Origin: Geothrix sp. PMB-07
GTDB taxonomy: Bacteria > Acidobacteriota > Holophagae > Holophagales > Holophagaceae
Length of the DNA stretch: 64,000 bases
Assembly (NCBI RefSeq): GCF_030758935.1
Contig: NZ_CP132333.1
Coordinates: 1,860,992-1,924,991, forward strand
Reading direction: 5' to 3'
How positions within the stretch are numbered: the first letter of the stretch is position 1; every line of letters starts with the position of its first letter. Below, in pieces: positions 24,698 to 31,103 of this stretch. The position numbers and the translations under genes are program-made. The notes beneath the pieces were generated by a model. That model made no database searches and was not told where the DNA came from. It was given only the letters and a program-made list of their open reading frames with translations.

Positions 24698-25341
24698 CTT
24701 CTGCAGATTTTCCTTATGGTCAACCATCTCTAGATCTCGGAGAGGATGAAATATTCACAGTTGCCAAATTGATTGTGGATGCAGCAAGAGTAGTCCGACC
24801 GAGTGTGCCCCCTGGCGACTATGAAGTTCCCATTAATATCCGAATGCGAAAGGCATTGCGAAAGGTCAAGCGAGATATTGGTTTGAATAATATAGAAATT
24901 CACGGAGAAGATGAGGTCCTTAACGAGGCTATTGACGATCCAGAAGTAGAGGGACGAATTGATATCGTCGTTCGATTCCTTCAGCAATTTGGGGATGAAA
25001 ATGCCTATTTGGGCATTGAATGTAAAAGACTTTTGCGCGGTGATTCCGGGTTGAATATTAATTATGTTGATAAGGGATTAGCTCGATTTGTTACCTGTCA
25101 ATATTCATGCGGCCATAAGTGGGGAATGATGGTCGGGTATGTGATGAACCCACCCTTAGGCGACATTACTGAGTATCTAAATAGCAAAATATGTGAACGA
25201 TATGGGCCAAGTGCTGCAATGGAGAATGTCGAGTCAAGCGAACTCGTAGATGCGCTAGATTTTAAAAAGAGTAAACACACTCAGATCCGTGCGGCTAATG
25301 ATATCAATATTCTTCATATTATCGTTCCAATGGGGAATTGA
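24691..25341 (+). CDS. PD-(D/E)XK restriction endonuclease partner
   Basis: A 216-residue protein overlapping the methyltransferase gene by 7 bp. EGRIDIVVRFLQQ followed by AYLGIECKRLL fits the Asp...Glu-x-Lys nuclease core; the helix KGLARFVTCQYSC behind it is where such folds often carry a conserved Gln. The name as restriction enzyme rests on this motif, the coupling to the methyltransferase and the shared AT-rich composition. The recognition site is unknown. No controller gene is next to the pair. Confidence 0.75.
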   Translation: MLTSADFPYGQPSLDLGEDEIFTVAKLIVDAARVVRPSVPPGDYEVPINIRMRKALRKVKRDIGLNNIEIHGEDEVLNEAIDDPEVEGRIDIVVRFLQQFGDENAYLGIECKRLLRGDSGLNINYVDKGLARFVTCQYSCGHKWGMMVGYVMNPPLGDITEYLNSKICERYGPSAAMENVESSELVDALDFKKSKHTQIRAANDINILHIIVPMGN

Positions 25342-25360
25342 ATTTCAGTAGCAGACATGA

Positions 25361-25384
25361 AATGAGCGCCTTTCGGCGCTCATT
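25361..25384. terminator. Terminator between convergent endonuclease and par-operon genes
   Basis: A perfect 10-bp stem AATGAGCGCC/GGCGCTCATT with loop TTTC, then ATATTTG. It serves at least the rightward restriction-modification transcript. Confidence 0.8.
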
Positions 25385-25412
25385 ATATTTGTTGACGAAA
25401 GCTGAGAGAAAC

Positions 25413-25898
25413 TTAGGGGAACAGCGGTAGAGCGTCGCCGATTCTGAGCTCCGGGGGCATGGCGAGGAACCCTCGATCGCGAAGTGTCCATACGAAGCCA
25501 TGGACGCCCTTCAGGGCCTTCCTCCGTTCAAGCTCCATCTCCCCTTCAAGCCACAAATCCCCTCGTCGCCAGCACTCCTCGCATACAGCCTTGATAAGGC
25601 TCTTGGTGAGGCGTGCAGGATCAGGCTCGGGGCCCATCGTAAAGTGGAGGTGACCTCCAGCTCGGGCAAGGGCCAAGAGGACTTGGTTGTTCCACGCCTT
25701 ACCAGTCCTGATCCCGATCCGGTGGAGCTGGGGACGCACCAAGTGGCAGAAATCATAGACGAAAGAATCACCGTCTTCGATTTCGTATCTAATCTGGTGG
25801 GCCGCATTTGCCAGGTGAGAGAAGAGATGACGGCGGGCCCGATGTTCATCTACGGCGGCTTGGGCGCGGATTTCATGTTCGGTGATTTCGACACTCAT
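25413..25898 (-). CDS. Hypothetical protein, third gene of the par operon
   Basis: 161 residues starting MSVEITEHEIRAQAAVDEHR. Mixed helical protein with an Arg/Lys/Trp-rich C-terminal half (ECWRRGDLWLEGEMELERRK). No family recognised. The start at 25898 lies after the RHH stop with GGGA 5 bp upstream; ATG 25928 would overlap that gene by 22 bp. Co-transcription with parA and the RHH gene suggests a role in maintenance or copy control, but nothing in the sequence proves it. Confidence 0.55.
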   Translation of the reverse strand: MSVEITEHEIRAQAAVDEHRARRHLFSHLANAAHQIRYEIEDGDSFVYDFCHLVRPQLHRIGIRTGKAWNNQVLLALARAGGHLHFTMGPEPDPARLTKSLIKAVCEECWRRGDLWLEGEMELERRKALKGVHGFVWTLRDRGFLAMPPELRIGDALPLFP

Positions 25899-25906
25899 TG
25901 AAGTCC

Positions 25907-26215
25907 CTACTTGTTCTTTTGGGTCCATTCGGCGACGAGCTGAGAAGGTGTCAGGCGGCGTTGGGCAGCCAAGGCTTTGAGGTCTCCGGCGACATCAGGG
26001 GGAAGGAATAGCGAAACCTTCACCGTTTCTTCGAATGCGCGCTTGCGTCCACCGCGGCGGACTGTGGCGCTATCGACTTGGGATTTGGGGCCAGATGGGG
26101 CAATAGCCTCTGGTTCTTGAAATCCCGGTTGGCGGCCCATGTGTTCTTCCGAGCGGTGGGAGGCTCCTTTTTTCGCAAAGGCGCGAACATCCATGCGTGG
26201 TTTCTTCTCACTCAT
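25907..26215 (-). CDS. RHH DNA-binding partition partner (ParG/omega-like)
   Basis: A 102-residue basic protein. The first 55 residues are flexible and charged; the C-terminal 45 (ETVKVSLFLPPDVAGDLKAL, then RLTPSQLVAEWTQ) form a good ribbon-helix-helix. A flexible tail plus C-terminal RHH is the plan of ParG and of omega, which bind tandem short repeats as centromere and operator and stimulate ParA. It overlaps parA by 8 bp. It is the best candidate to bind the 9-bp repeat arrays on this element. Confidence 0.75.
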   Translation of the reverse strand: MSEKKPRMDVRAFAKKGASHRSEEHMGRQPGFQEPEAIAPSGPKSQVDSATVRRGGRKRAFEETVKVSLFLPPDVAGDLKALAAQRRLTPSQLVAEWTQKNK

Positions 26216-26888
26216 TCGCCGCTCCTGCTTTGGCCTGAACTCGATTGCTGATGAAGGTTTTTGCTAAAGTGACAGAAGAGGCAATTTTGACAACTTTGTC
26301 AAATCCCTTCAAGGCCTTCCGAACAGCTGGGTCGGTTGGAGCCTTTCCTTTGGCGATGGTCTCAGCGATGGCGACATGCATGGGCACGGATCCGATGAAA
26401 TTCCGGCCGTCTTCGGGGGAGTGCCAGGATTGCAGAAGGTCCTGGAAGTCTCTGCTCAAGGCTGTAGGGCGGACCGAATTGAGGAGCACGACTGCCTCCA
26501 TGTCTGGATTGACCTTCCATGCTTCGTCCAGAAGATCGGACATGCGGCCCCAGGCCTGTGCATCCTGGGCACCCCCAGGAATGAGAGGTACAAAGACAAT
26601 GGCAGCTAGGGCTAAGGCTGCTCGGGTCGCCTCGCCTTCATTGGGGGGGCAATCGGCAACATGCCACCAAAGGTTGTCATTCGCTGCGGCTTCGAGGTCC
26701 TCGAAAAGGGTCTCGGGCCAAATGAGCTTTGAATCCACTCTCGCCGCTTCCGCCCAAGTGTGGGCATCCCCTTGCTGAGGATCCAAATCCAGGAGCCGTC
26801 CTGAGCCGTTGAGATGACTCTTGAGGATGGCTGACCAAGTGCTCTTGCCCTGGCCACCCTTAACGTTAGCAACTGCCACAAGTGCCAC
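26208..26888 (-). CDS. parA: ParA-family partition ATPase
   Basis: A 226-residue Walker-type ATPase. The deviant Walker A is VANVKGGQGKSTWSA with the signature Lys; Walker A' is GRLLDLDPQQGDAHTW; Walker B region is WWHVADCPPNEGE; IVFVPLIPGGAQDAQAW follows. Short, without an N-terminal helix-turn-helix, so of the ParF/delta type that relies on an RHH partner. The start is GTG 26888, with AAAGGAGG 6 bp upstream; an in-frame ATG at 26942 lies inside the promoter and is rejected. It should segregate the circular form. Confidence 0.9.
   Translation of the reverse strand: MALVAVANVKGGQGKSTWSAILKSHLNGSGRLLDLDPQQGDAHTWAEAARVDSKLIWPETLFEDLEAAANDNLWWHVADCPPNEGEATRAALALAAIVFVPLIPGGAQDAQAWGRMSDLLDEAWKVNPDMEAVVLLNSVRPTALSRDFQDLLQSWHSPEDGRNFIGSVPMHVAIAETIAKGKAPTDPAVRKALKGFDKVVKIASSVTLAKTFISNRVQAKAGAANE
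26274..26306 (-). promoter_or_regulatory. Degenerate triple 9-bp repeat, copy D, inside parA
   Basis: Plus-strand units GGCAATTTT (26280-26288), GACAACTTT (26289-26297), GTCAAATCC (26298-26306) within the 3' part of parA, 65 bp upstream of the RHH start. On the minus strand TTGACA (26302-26297) is followed 17 bp later by TCTTCT (26279-26274), a weak -10. It keeps the exact geometry of copies B and C although the sequence is also coding. Confidence 0.45.
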
Positions 26889-26913
26889 AATAGCCTCCTT
26901 TGACACAACTGTA

Positions 26914-26943
26914 AAAATAGGCAATAGTGGCAAACTTGTCAAT
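26914..26943 (-). promoter_or_regulatory. parA promoter with triple 9-bp repeat, copy C
   Basis: Plus-strand units GGCAATAGT, GGCAAACTT, GTCAATAGT. On the minus strand TTGACA (26942-26937), 17 bp, TATTTT (26919-26914), then the ribosome site and the GTG at 26888. It matches copy B at 21 of 24 positions. It is probably both the operator and, by analogy with omega/ParG systems, a centromere. Confidence 0.75.
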
Positions 26944-27033
26944 AGTGAAAATCGAATTTTCTAACTTCGAAATGGTCTACAGATTTGAGGAAATGTCGAC
27001 CAAAGCGGAATTCTCTGGTTAAGAGGCTGGCCT

Positions 27034-27117
27034 ATTCTGGCAACGGGAATGGGGGTATTGGCAATGGAATGCCCCCTATTGGCAATGCGGCACCCCCTCT
27101 TGGCTGTAAGGCATCCC
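27034..27117. repeat. Four degenerate 21-bp tandem repeats (iteron-like)
   Basis: Units start at 27034, 27055, 27076 and 27097, each 21 bp, sharing TTGGCAATG near the left and a run of G or C at the right; units two and three are the closest (TATTGGCAATG in both). The 21-bp period is two helical turns. They lie in the 382-bp gap between the parA start and the next gene. The rest of the gap (27118-27270) shows only AT-rich leader and AGGAGGG before the ATG at 27271. Confidence 0.6.
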
Positions 27118-27270
27118 TGTTGGTGACGAGAGGATTATGGGTCTCTTCAAGCCTCATCCGCCCCTGGCGGATTCAATTAGTGCAGATTCGAGATCCAGAT
27201 TTCATGTTTACGGCAAAATCTGTAAATATTTGGTTTGTGGGATAAAATAATCTTGGTTTGAGGAGGGACA

Positions 27271-27825
27271 ATGACCCAGCAGCTGTCTTTTCATGCCAGG
27301 CGTAGAGCATTTTGGATGCGATTTCCCCTGGGAATGCTCATCTATTGGCTATTTTGTTATCTGGCATTTAAATTGATTGGCGCTTATAGCTATCGTGGAT
27401 TTTCGCCAAATTACTATACGACAAAGAATGGGAGTTCCTTTTTTACCATCACCGGATTGAGCATTCTGTTGGCATTTCTGCTTTTCAGTATGGCGGCCGT
27501 TGTTGCATCGATACAAGTTATTGATAAAGATGAAAATGACTTTCGAAAATTGAGTAGGTACTTGGCTAGCCTTATGGTTCTCACCGCGGTTGTTCTTCCT
27601 ATTCTTGGCCAATCCATGGTTAAAGCTAGTAAGGCAAAGGAAATTGAAGGTATTTTCTTGTTGGCAGATGAGCTTAAATTGTCTAGCCCGGAGCTGATGC
27701 GCCTAAAAATTCAATATTTTACGGACTTTCGTGGAATGAACGGGGTCGAAGCCGAACGGATAATTAATGATGCCAAGATTATTCTGGATAAAAAACTTGC
27801 TGAGTCGAGCTTGGATGGTCGTTAG
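27271..27825 (+). CDS. Membrane protein of unknown function
   Basis: 184 residues, AT-rich. Three hydrophobic segments: LGMLIYWLFCYLAFKLIGAY (about 22-41), ITGLSILLAFLLFSMAAVVA (about 60-80) and LASLMVLTAVVLPILGQ (about 98-114). A soluble helical C-terminal tail of about 65 residues follows. AGGAGGGAC precedes the ATG. It could be an exclusion or abortive-infection effector, but there is no motif to support either. Confidence 0.6.
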   Translation: MTQQLSFHARRRAFWMRFPLGMLIYWLFCYLAFKLIGAYSYRGFSPNYYTTKNGSSFFTITGLSILLAFLLFSMAAVVASIQVIDKDENDFRKLSRYLASLMVLTAVVLPILGQSMVKASKAKEIEGIFLLADELKLSSPELMRLKIQYFTDFRGMNGVEAERIINDAKIILDKKLAESSLDGR

Positions 27826-27885
27826 CACCTTCGGTAATCCGTGATCCCGGCAGTCTGTCTTCCATAGGCTTGCGGTCCGGCCCCT

Positions 27886-29310
27886 TCACTCAAGGGTTGG
27901 AAGCTGGAGGTAGTCCAAGGGCAACTGGAAGTCCGTCCGTAATTTATCCAGATAGGTCGTTCCGGCTGCATCCAGGGGCGGCTCCCCGGCGATGATCAGG
28001 CGGCAGGCAGTCTGATTTCCGGGCCAATAGGCATATTCGAGAATTTGGCCCAGGGCCTGCCGGAGGCAAGCCCTGGCGGTGGTCTCCGTCTTGATCTCAT
28101 AGAACCAGTAGCCCTCGGACGTTTGGACCATCACGTCCACATGGTTACCAACCCCACTGCGTACTTCCGTACCGACGTTTTTAGCGCCGTGTTCCCTGAC
28201 TAGGGCTGCGTGGAGCTGCTCCTGGAGGCGGTTGTGGCGCAAATCTAAATTGATGATGCGTTCCACGGGGGTCGCGGTGGCGTACCCTGGCTTCGAGGGG
28301 CAACCAGGCCGGAACGAAAATCCTTGGTCACCTGAAAGTGGATCTCGATCCAGGTGTCCGCCTCCCTCTACAAACTGATAAAGAGGAAGGAGGCGGTCCA
28401 AATCTGCCAAGAGATTCTCGTAATTCAGGTCGGACAAATCTTGGCGCCTACCCAGAAATACGAAGACATCTGGGCGTGCTAGTTCCGGTGGAATGGGGCC
28501 CACAGGGTAGTCCGCGGAACGATGGCCTGCTTGAAAGTGCCACATGCGAAAGTCGGACCAGGACTCAGGTTGAATGGTCATGAATTCGTTGAAAAGGCGG
28601 ACTTTGGGGGCCAGCAGGGTGACGAGGTCGGGATAGGAATCACTGGGTTCGAATGAAAAGGCAACGCCATGCCGCAGCTCCGCTTTGCCCTCGATGTCTT
28701 CGAAGCCCAGATTGAACTGCAATTCTGATCGGCCGCCCCAATGGTAGGCCCAGCCTTCCTTCGTGAACATGGAGGCAAAGGTGGTTTTGGCTGGTAGTTT
28801 TTTGAGTTTTTTCAGAGCCTGGCGGATCTCGTGGAGGCGTCCGATAGGATGGGAGCCAACTTGGCCTTGAATCTCCTTAAGTAGGAGTTCCATCTGCGAA
28901 AGCGGCGGGGGAGGCGGCAGCTCAAGGGATACTGAGAGACCCGGATGGATGATGGTTCCTGCCGAACGAAAATCCGACCGAGAGACCATCTGGGTAGAGC
29001 CATTGACCGCTCCGGTTGAGCGGGAAGGGTACATGAAGTTTTTATACTGGCCCGCGGACAAGGACAGGATCTCAAACGTTCCATCCTTTTTCTGGAAGGC
29101 CCCGTACACTGCCGTAACGCGGGCCAGGACGTTTGGAGTAGCTCCTACGCTGGTGCTGCCGTATTTGGCGCATTTGATGGTGATTGATTGGCCATTCAGG
29201 GTGGCTTCGTTTGTTCTCTTACCGGCCATCTGGGCTCCCAGGGCGGCAGCGATTCGTGGGGCCATGACCCGGCCAAAGATGTTTCCTTTGGCACCGCTAT
29301 TTTCCGTCAT
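27886..29310 (-). CDS. PD-(D/E)XK nuclease-domain protein, likely defence
   Basis: A 474-residue protein. The C-terminal 130 residues carry a clear restriction-nuclease core: GVGNHVDVMVQ (Asp), YWFYEIKTE (Glu-x-Lys) and the following helix RQALGQILEYAYWPG with the conserved Gln. A domain of about 130 residues at the N terminus (KCAKYGSTSVGATPNVLARV) looks beta-rich, and the middle contains WHFQAGHRSADYP. No helicase or GTPase motif is present. A standalone restriction-like nuclease near the element's end fits an anti-phage or anti-plasmid role; this is inference. Confidence 0.65.
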   Translation of the reverse strand: MTENSGAKGNIFGRVMAPRIAAALGAQMAGKRTNEATLNGQSITIKCAKYGSTSVGATPNVLARVTAVYGAFQKKDGTFEILSLSAGQYKNFMYPSRSTGAVNGSTQMVSRSDFRSAGTIIHPGLSVSLELPPPPPLSQMELLLKEIQGQVGSHPIGRLHEIRQALKKLKKLPAKTTFASMFTKEGWAYHWGGRSELQFNLGFEDIEGKAELRHGVAFSFEPSDSYPDLVTLLAPKVRLFNEFMTIQPESWSDFRMWHFQAGHRSADYPVGPIPPELARPDVFVFLGRRQDLSDLNYENLLADLDRLLPLYQFVEGGGHLDRDPLSGDQGFSFRPGCPSKPGYATATPVERIINLDLRHNRLQEQLHAALVREHGAKNVGTEVRSGVGNHVDVMVQTSEGYWFYEIKTETTARACLRQALGQILEYAYWPGNQTACRLIIAGEPPLDAAGTTYLDKLRTDFQLPLDYLQLPTLE

Positions 29311-29700
29311 TCCGGTCTCCTCTCAGAGCTGGCATTCAGAGCTGGCACACCGAATCATCCGTGCTGGTCAGGGATTTTGAGGATTGAGAAAAAGCATCAG
29401 AGGAGCAAGCAGTTTGGGGAGTACTGAGAGTGACCCAACCAACAGGGTTCCCTCAATCGAGCTGCTCGATTTTGGGTGGCAACACCCGCCCTTGGCAAAT
29501 TCGGGATTAAGTGGGAACTCCCCCCAAACGTAGCGAACCATGAGCGAACCAGAAGCTGAAGCACGCTTAAAAATAGGGAAGTTAGATGAACGTAGAGCTA
29601 TCGTTTGAGTCTAGTGAAACAGGATGAAACATTGGTTTAAATTTAAAAATGAAAGAGGTTAAATATGATTGCTGTGAACAGGTGGAAGGAACGGGTCATT
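29311..29700. other. Gene-free right end of the element with short repeats
   Basis: Contains TCAGAGCTGGCA twice (29323-29334, 29336-29347) in the nuclease leader, a perfect hairpin AATCGAG-ctg-CTCGATT (29455-29471), and AGCGAACCA twice (29532-29540, 29543-29551). These could be integrase arm or excisionase sites. I see no gene here. Confidence 0.4.
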
Positions 29701-29721
29701 CTTGATCATGTCGAGCAATTC
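29701..29721. repeat. attR, 21-bp direct repeat
   Basis: Identical to 6511-6531. On the minus strand it again encodes ELLDMIK, now as the end of the stranded ubiA 5' fragment. Confidence 0.92.
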
Positions 29722-29841
29722 CCGGACCTGCCCAGCTTTGGGCTCGTTCTGGGGCGATGGTCCTTCGGTTCTCCCGGGAGTCGAATCCGGGGTTGGGGTG
29801 GGGCTTTGCGGGTCGGAGGCAGGCTGATCCATTGGATCCAT
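29701..29841 (-). pseudogene. ubiA: Severed native 5' end of ubiA
   Basis: An ATG at 29841 opens 40 codons rich in Pro, Ser and Thr (MDPMDQPASDPQSPTPTPDS at the start, ending EPKAGQVR), then ELLDMIK exactly over attR; the frame continues only 13 codons into the element. Joined across the 21-bp repeat it reads straight into FEHTVFALPF of the prenyltransferase, which lacks this N-terminal tail at its present location. So this is the host gene's original start, left behind with its own promoter by integration. Confidence 0.88.
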
Positions 29842-29974
29842 GATCGGACGAAAGATCCCGTTTGTCTTCGCCTCCGCGAATTCCCCAGGGACCAGTGATC
29901 ATCGTCCTCGTAAGTTCATGCTGACTCGGGAAGGGCGGGCCCCTATGCTGTTCGTTTGACTCAAGAGGTGAATC

Positions 29975-30436
29975 ATGACCCGCGTGCTCCTGCAGACTGA
30001 CAAGGGCGACATCAACCTGGAACTCTTCCCGAAGGAGGCGCCTGGGACCGTGGCGAACTTCGTGAAGCTTATCGAAGCCGGCTTCTACGACGGCCTCGCC
30101 TTCCACCGCGTCATTCCTGATTTTGTCATCCAGGGTGGCTGCCCCAACACCAAGCCGGGCGCCTCGGGCATGCCCGGCACGGGCGGCCCCGGCTGGAAGA
30201 TCAAGTGCGAGACTGCGGGCAACCCCCACAAGCACAAGCTGGGCGCCCTTTCCATGGCCCATGCGGGTCCGAACACGGGCGGCAGCCAGTTTTTCATCTG
30301 CAATGGCAGCGCCCCCAGCCACCTCGATGGCGTGCACACGGTCTTCGGCCAGTGCATTGCCGACGCCGATATCAAAGTGGTGCAGGCCATCAAGGCCAAC
30401 GACCGCATCGTGAAGGCGACGGTCGTCGAGGCCTAG
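29975..30436 (+). CDS. Peptidyl-prolyl cis-trans isomerase, cyclophilin type
   Basis: A 153-residue single-domain cyclophilin. [32 protein letters not shown] and the DGVHTVFG loop are family hallmarks; the catalytic Arg is in FHRV. No signal peptide, so cytoplasmic. AAGAGGTGA precedes the ATG. It is divergent from the stranded ubiA fragment with 133 bp between the starts. Confidence 0.95.
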   Translation: MTRVLLQTDKGDINLELFPKEAPGTVANFVKLIEAGFYDGLAFHRVIPDFVIQGGCPNTKPGASGMPGTGGPGWKIKCETAGNPHKHKLGALSMAHAGPNTGGSQFFICNGSAPSHLDGVHTVFGQCIADADIKVVQAIKANDRIVKATVVEA

Positions 30437-30456
30437 GTGGTTGTTGACCCGACACC

Positions 30457-30483
30457 GAATCGGGCGGGTTGGCCGCCCGATTC
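30457..30483. terminator. Terminator after cyclophilin gene
   Basis: An 11-bp stem GAATCGGGCGG/CCGCCCGATTC with a 5-nt loop, 21 bp after the stop; only a short TCTGTG tail. Confidence 0.7.
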
Positions 30484-30505
30484 TGTGTGACGGAAGGCGG
30501 GGGAG

Positions 30506-31072
30506 GTGTGTGTGGAGAAGGAACGTTGCGGCTGGTGCGGCACAGATCCCCTCTACATCGCCTACCACGATGACGAGTGGGGCGTGCCCCAGCACGATGA
30601 CCGGCGGCTCTTCGAGAAGCTGATCCTGGAAGGGGCCCAGGCCGGGCTGAGCTGGATCACGATCCTGCGCAAGCGGGAGGCCTACCGGGCCGCTTACTTC
30701 GGTTTCGACCCCGAGCGGGTCGCGGCCATGACCGATGCAGAACTGGAAGTCGTCCTCCAGAACCCGGGCGTGGTCCGGAATCGCCTCAAGGTGTTTTCCG
30801 CCCGCAAGAACGCCCGGGCCTTCCTGGCGGTGCAGCGCGAGTTCGGCAGCTTCGATGCCTTCCTCTGGGCCTTCGTGGGCGGGAAGCCGAAGCTGAATCA
30901 CTGGAAAACCCTTGCCGAGGTGCCCGCGGTGACGCAAGAGGCTGAGGCCCTCAGCAAGGCCCTGAAGAAGCGGGGCTTCACCTTTGTCGGACCCACGATC
31001 ATGTACGCCTACATGCAGTCCCTGGGCCTGGTGGACGACCACCTGGTGACCTGTTGGAAGCGCCAGGGCTGA
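30506..31072 (+). CDS. tag: DNA-3-methyladenine glycosylase I
   Basis: A 188-residue Tag enzyme that removes 3-methyladenine in base excision repair. RCGWCGTDPLYIAYHDDEWG, FEKLILEGAQAGLSWITIL (with the catalytic Glu) and the C-terminal DDHLVTCW give the zinc ligands (Cys, His, His, Cys). The start is within a GTG run; GTG 30506 or 30512 are both possible after GGGGGA. It precedes metG by 31 bp. Confidence 0.92.
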   Translation: MCVEKERCGWCGTDPLYIAYHDDEWGVPQHDDRRLFEKLILEGAQAGLSWITILRKREAYRAAYFGFDPERVAAMTDAELEVVLQNPGVVRNRLKVFSARKNARAFLAVQREFGSFDAFLWAFVGGKPKLNHWKTLAEVPAVTQEAEALSKALKKRGFTFVGPTIMYAYMQSLGLVDDHLVTCWKRQG

Positions 31073-31103
31073 CTCACTGTAGACTGGAAGGCTCGGAGTC
31101 CCT

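Larger units (their letters stand above)
6511..29721. mobile_element. Integrative mobilizable, plasmid-like element inserted in ubiA
   Basis: A 23.2 kb insertion bounded by a 21-bp direct repeat (6511-6531 and 29701-29721). It holds a tyrosine integrase next to the left end, a repressor, a small excisionase-like gene, a rolling-circle Rep, a relaxase, an RHH relaxosome protein, a coupling protein, two Trb/VirB-like genes, a restriction-modification pair, a ParA-RHH operon and a second nuclease. No VirB4-type ATPase, no core-complex genes and no phage head or tail genes are seen, so transfer should need a helper. The G+C content falls visibly in 21600-25400 and 26900-27830 relative to the host flanks. 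Confidence 0.9.

Noticed and set aside
26889-26942. Upstream ATG start for parA at 26942
   Set aside because: It would put the TTGACA/TATTTT promoter and the repeat array inside the coding region; GTG 26888 has a strong AAAGGAGG site.
27034-27117. CRISPR array
   Set aside because: The units are contiguous 21-bp degenerate repeats with no spacers, and there are no cas genes.
6511-29721. Prophage
   Set aside because: The repressor, integrase and excisionase-like gene are phage-like, but no terminase, portal, capsid, tail or lysis gene is present, while relaxase, coupling protein, Rep and par genes are.
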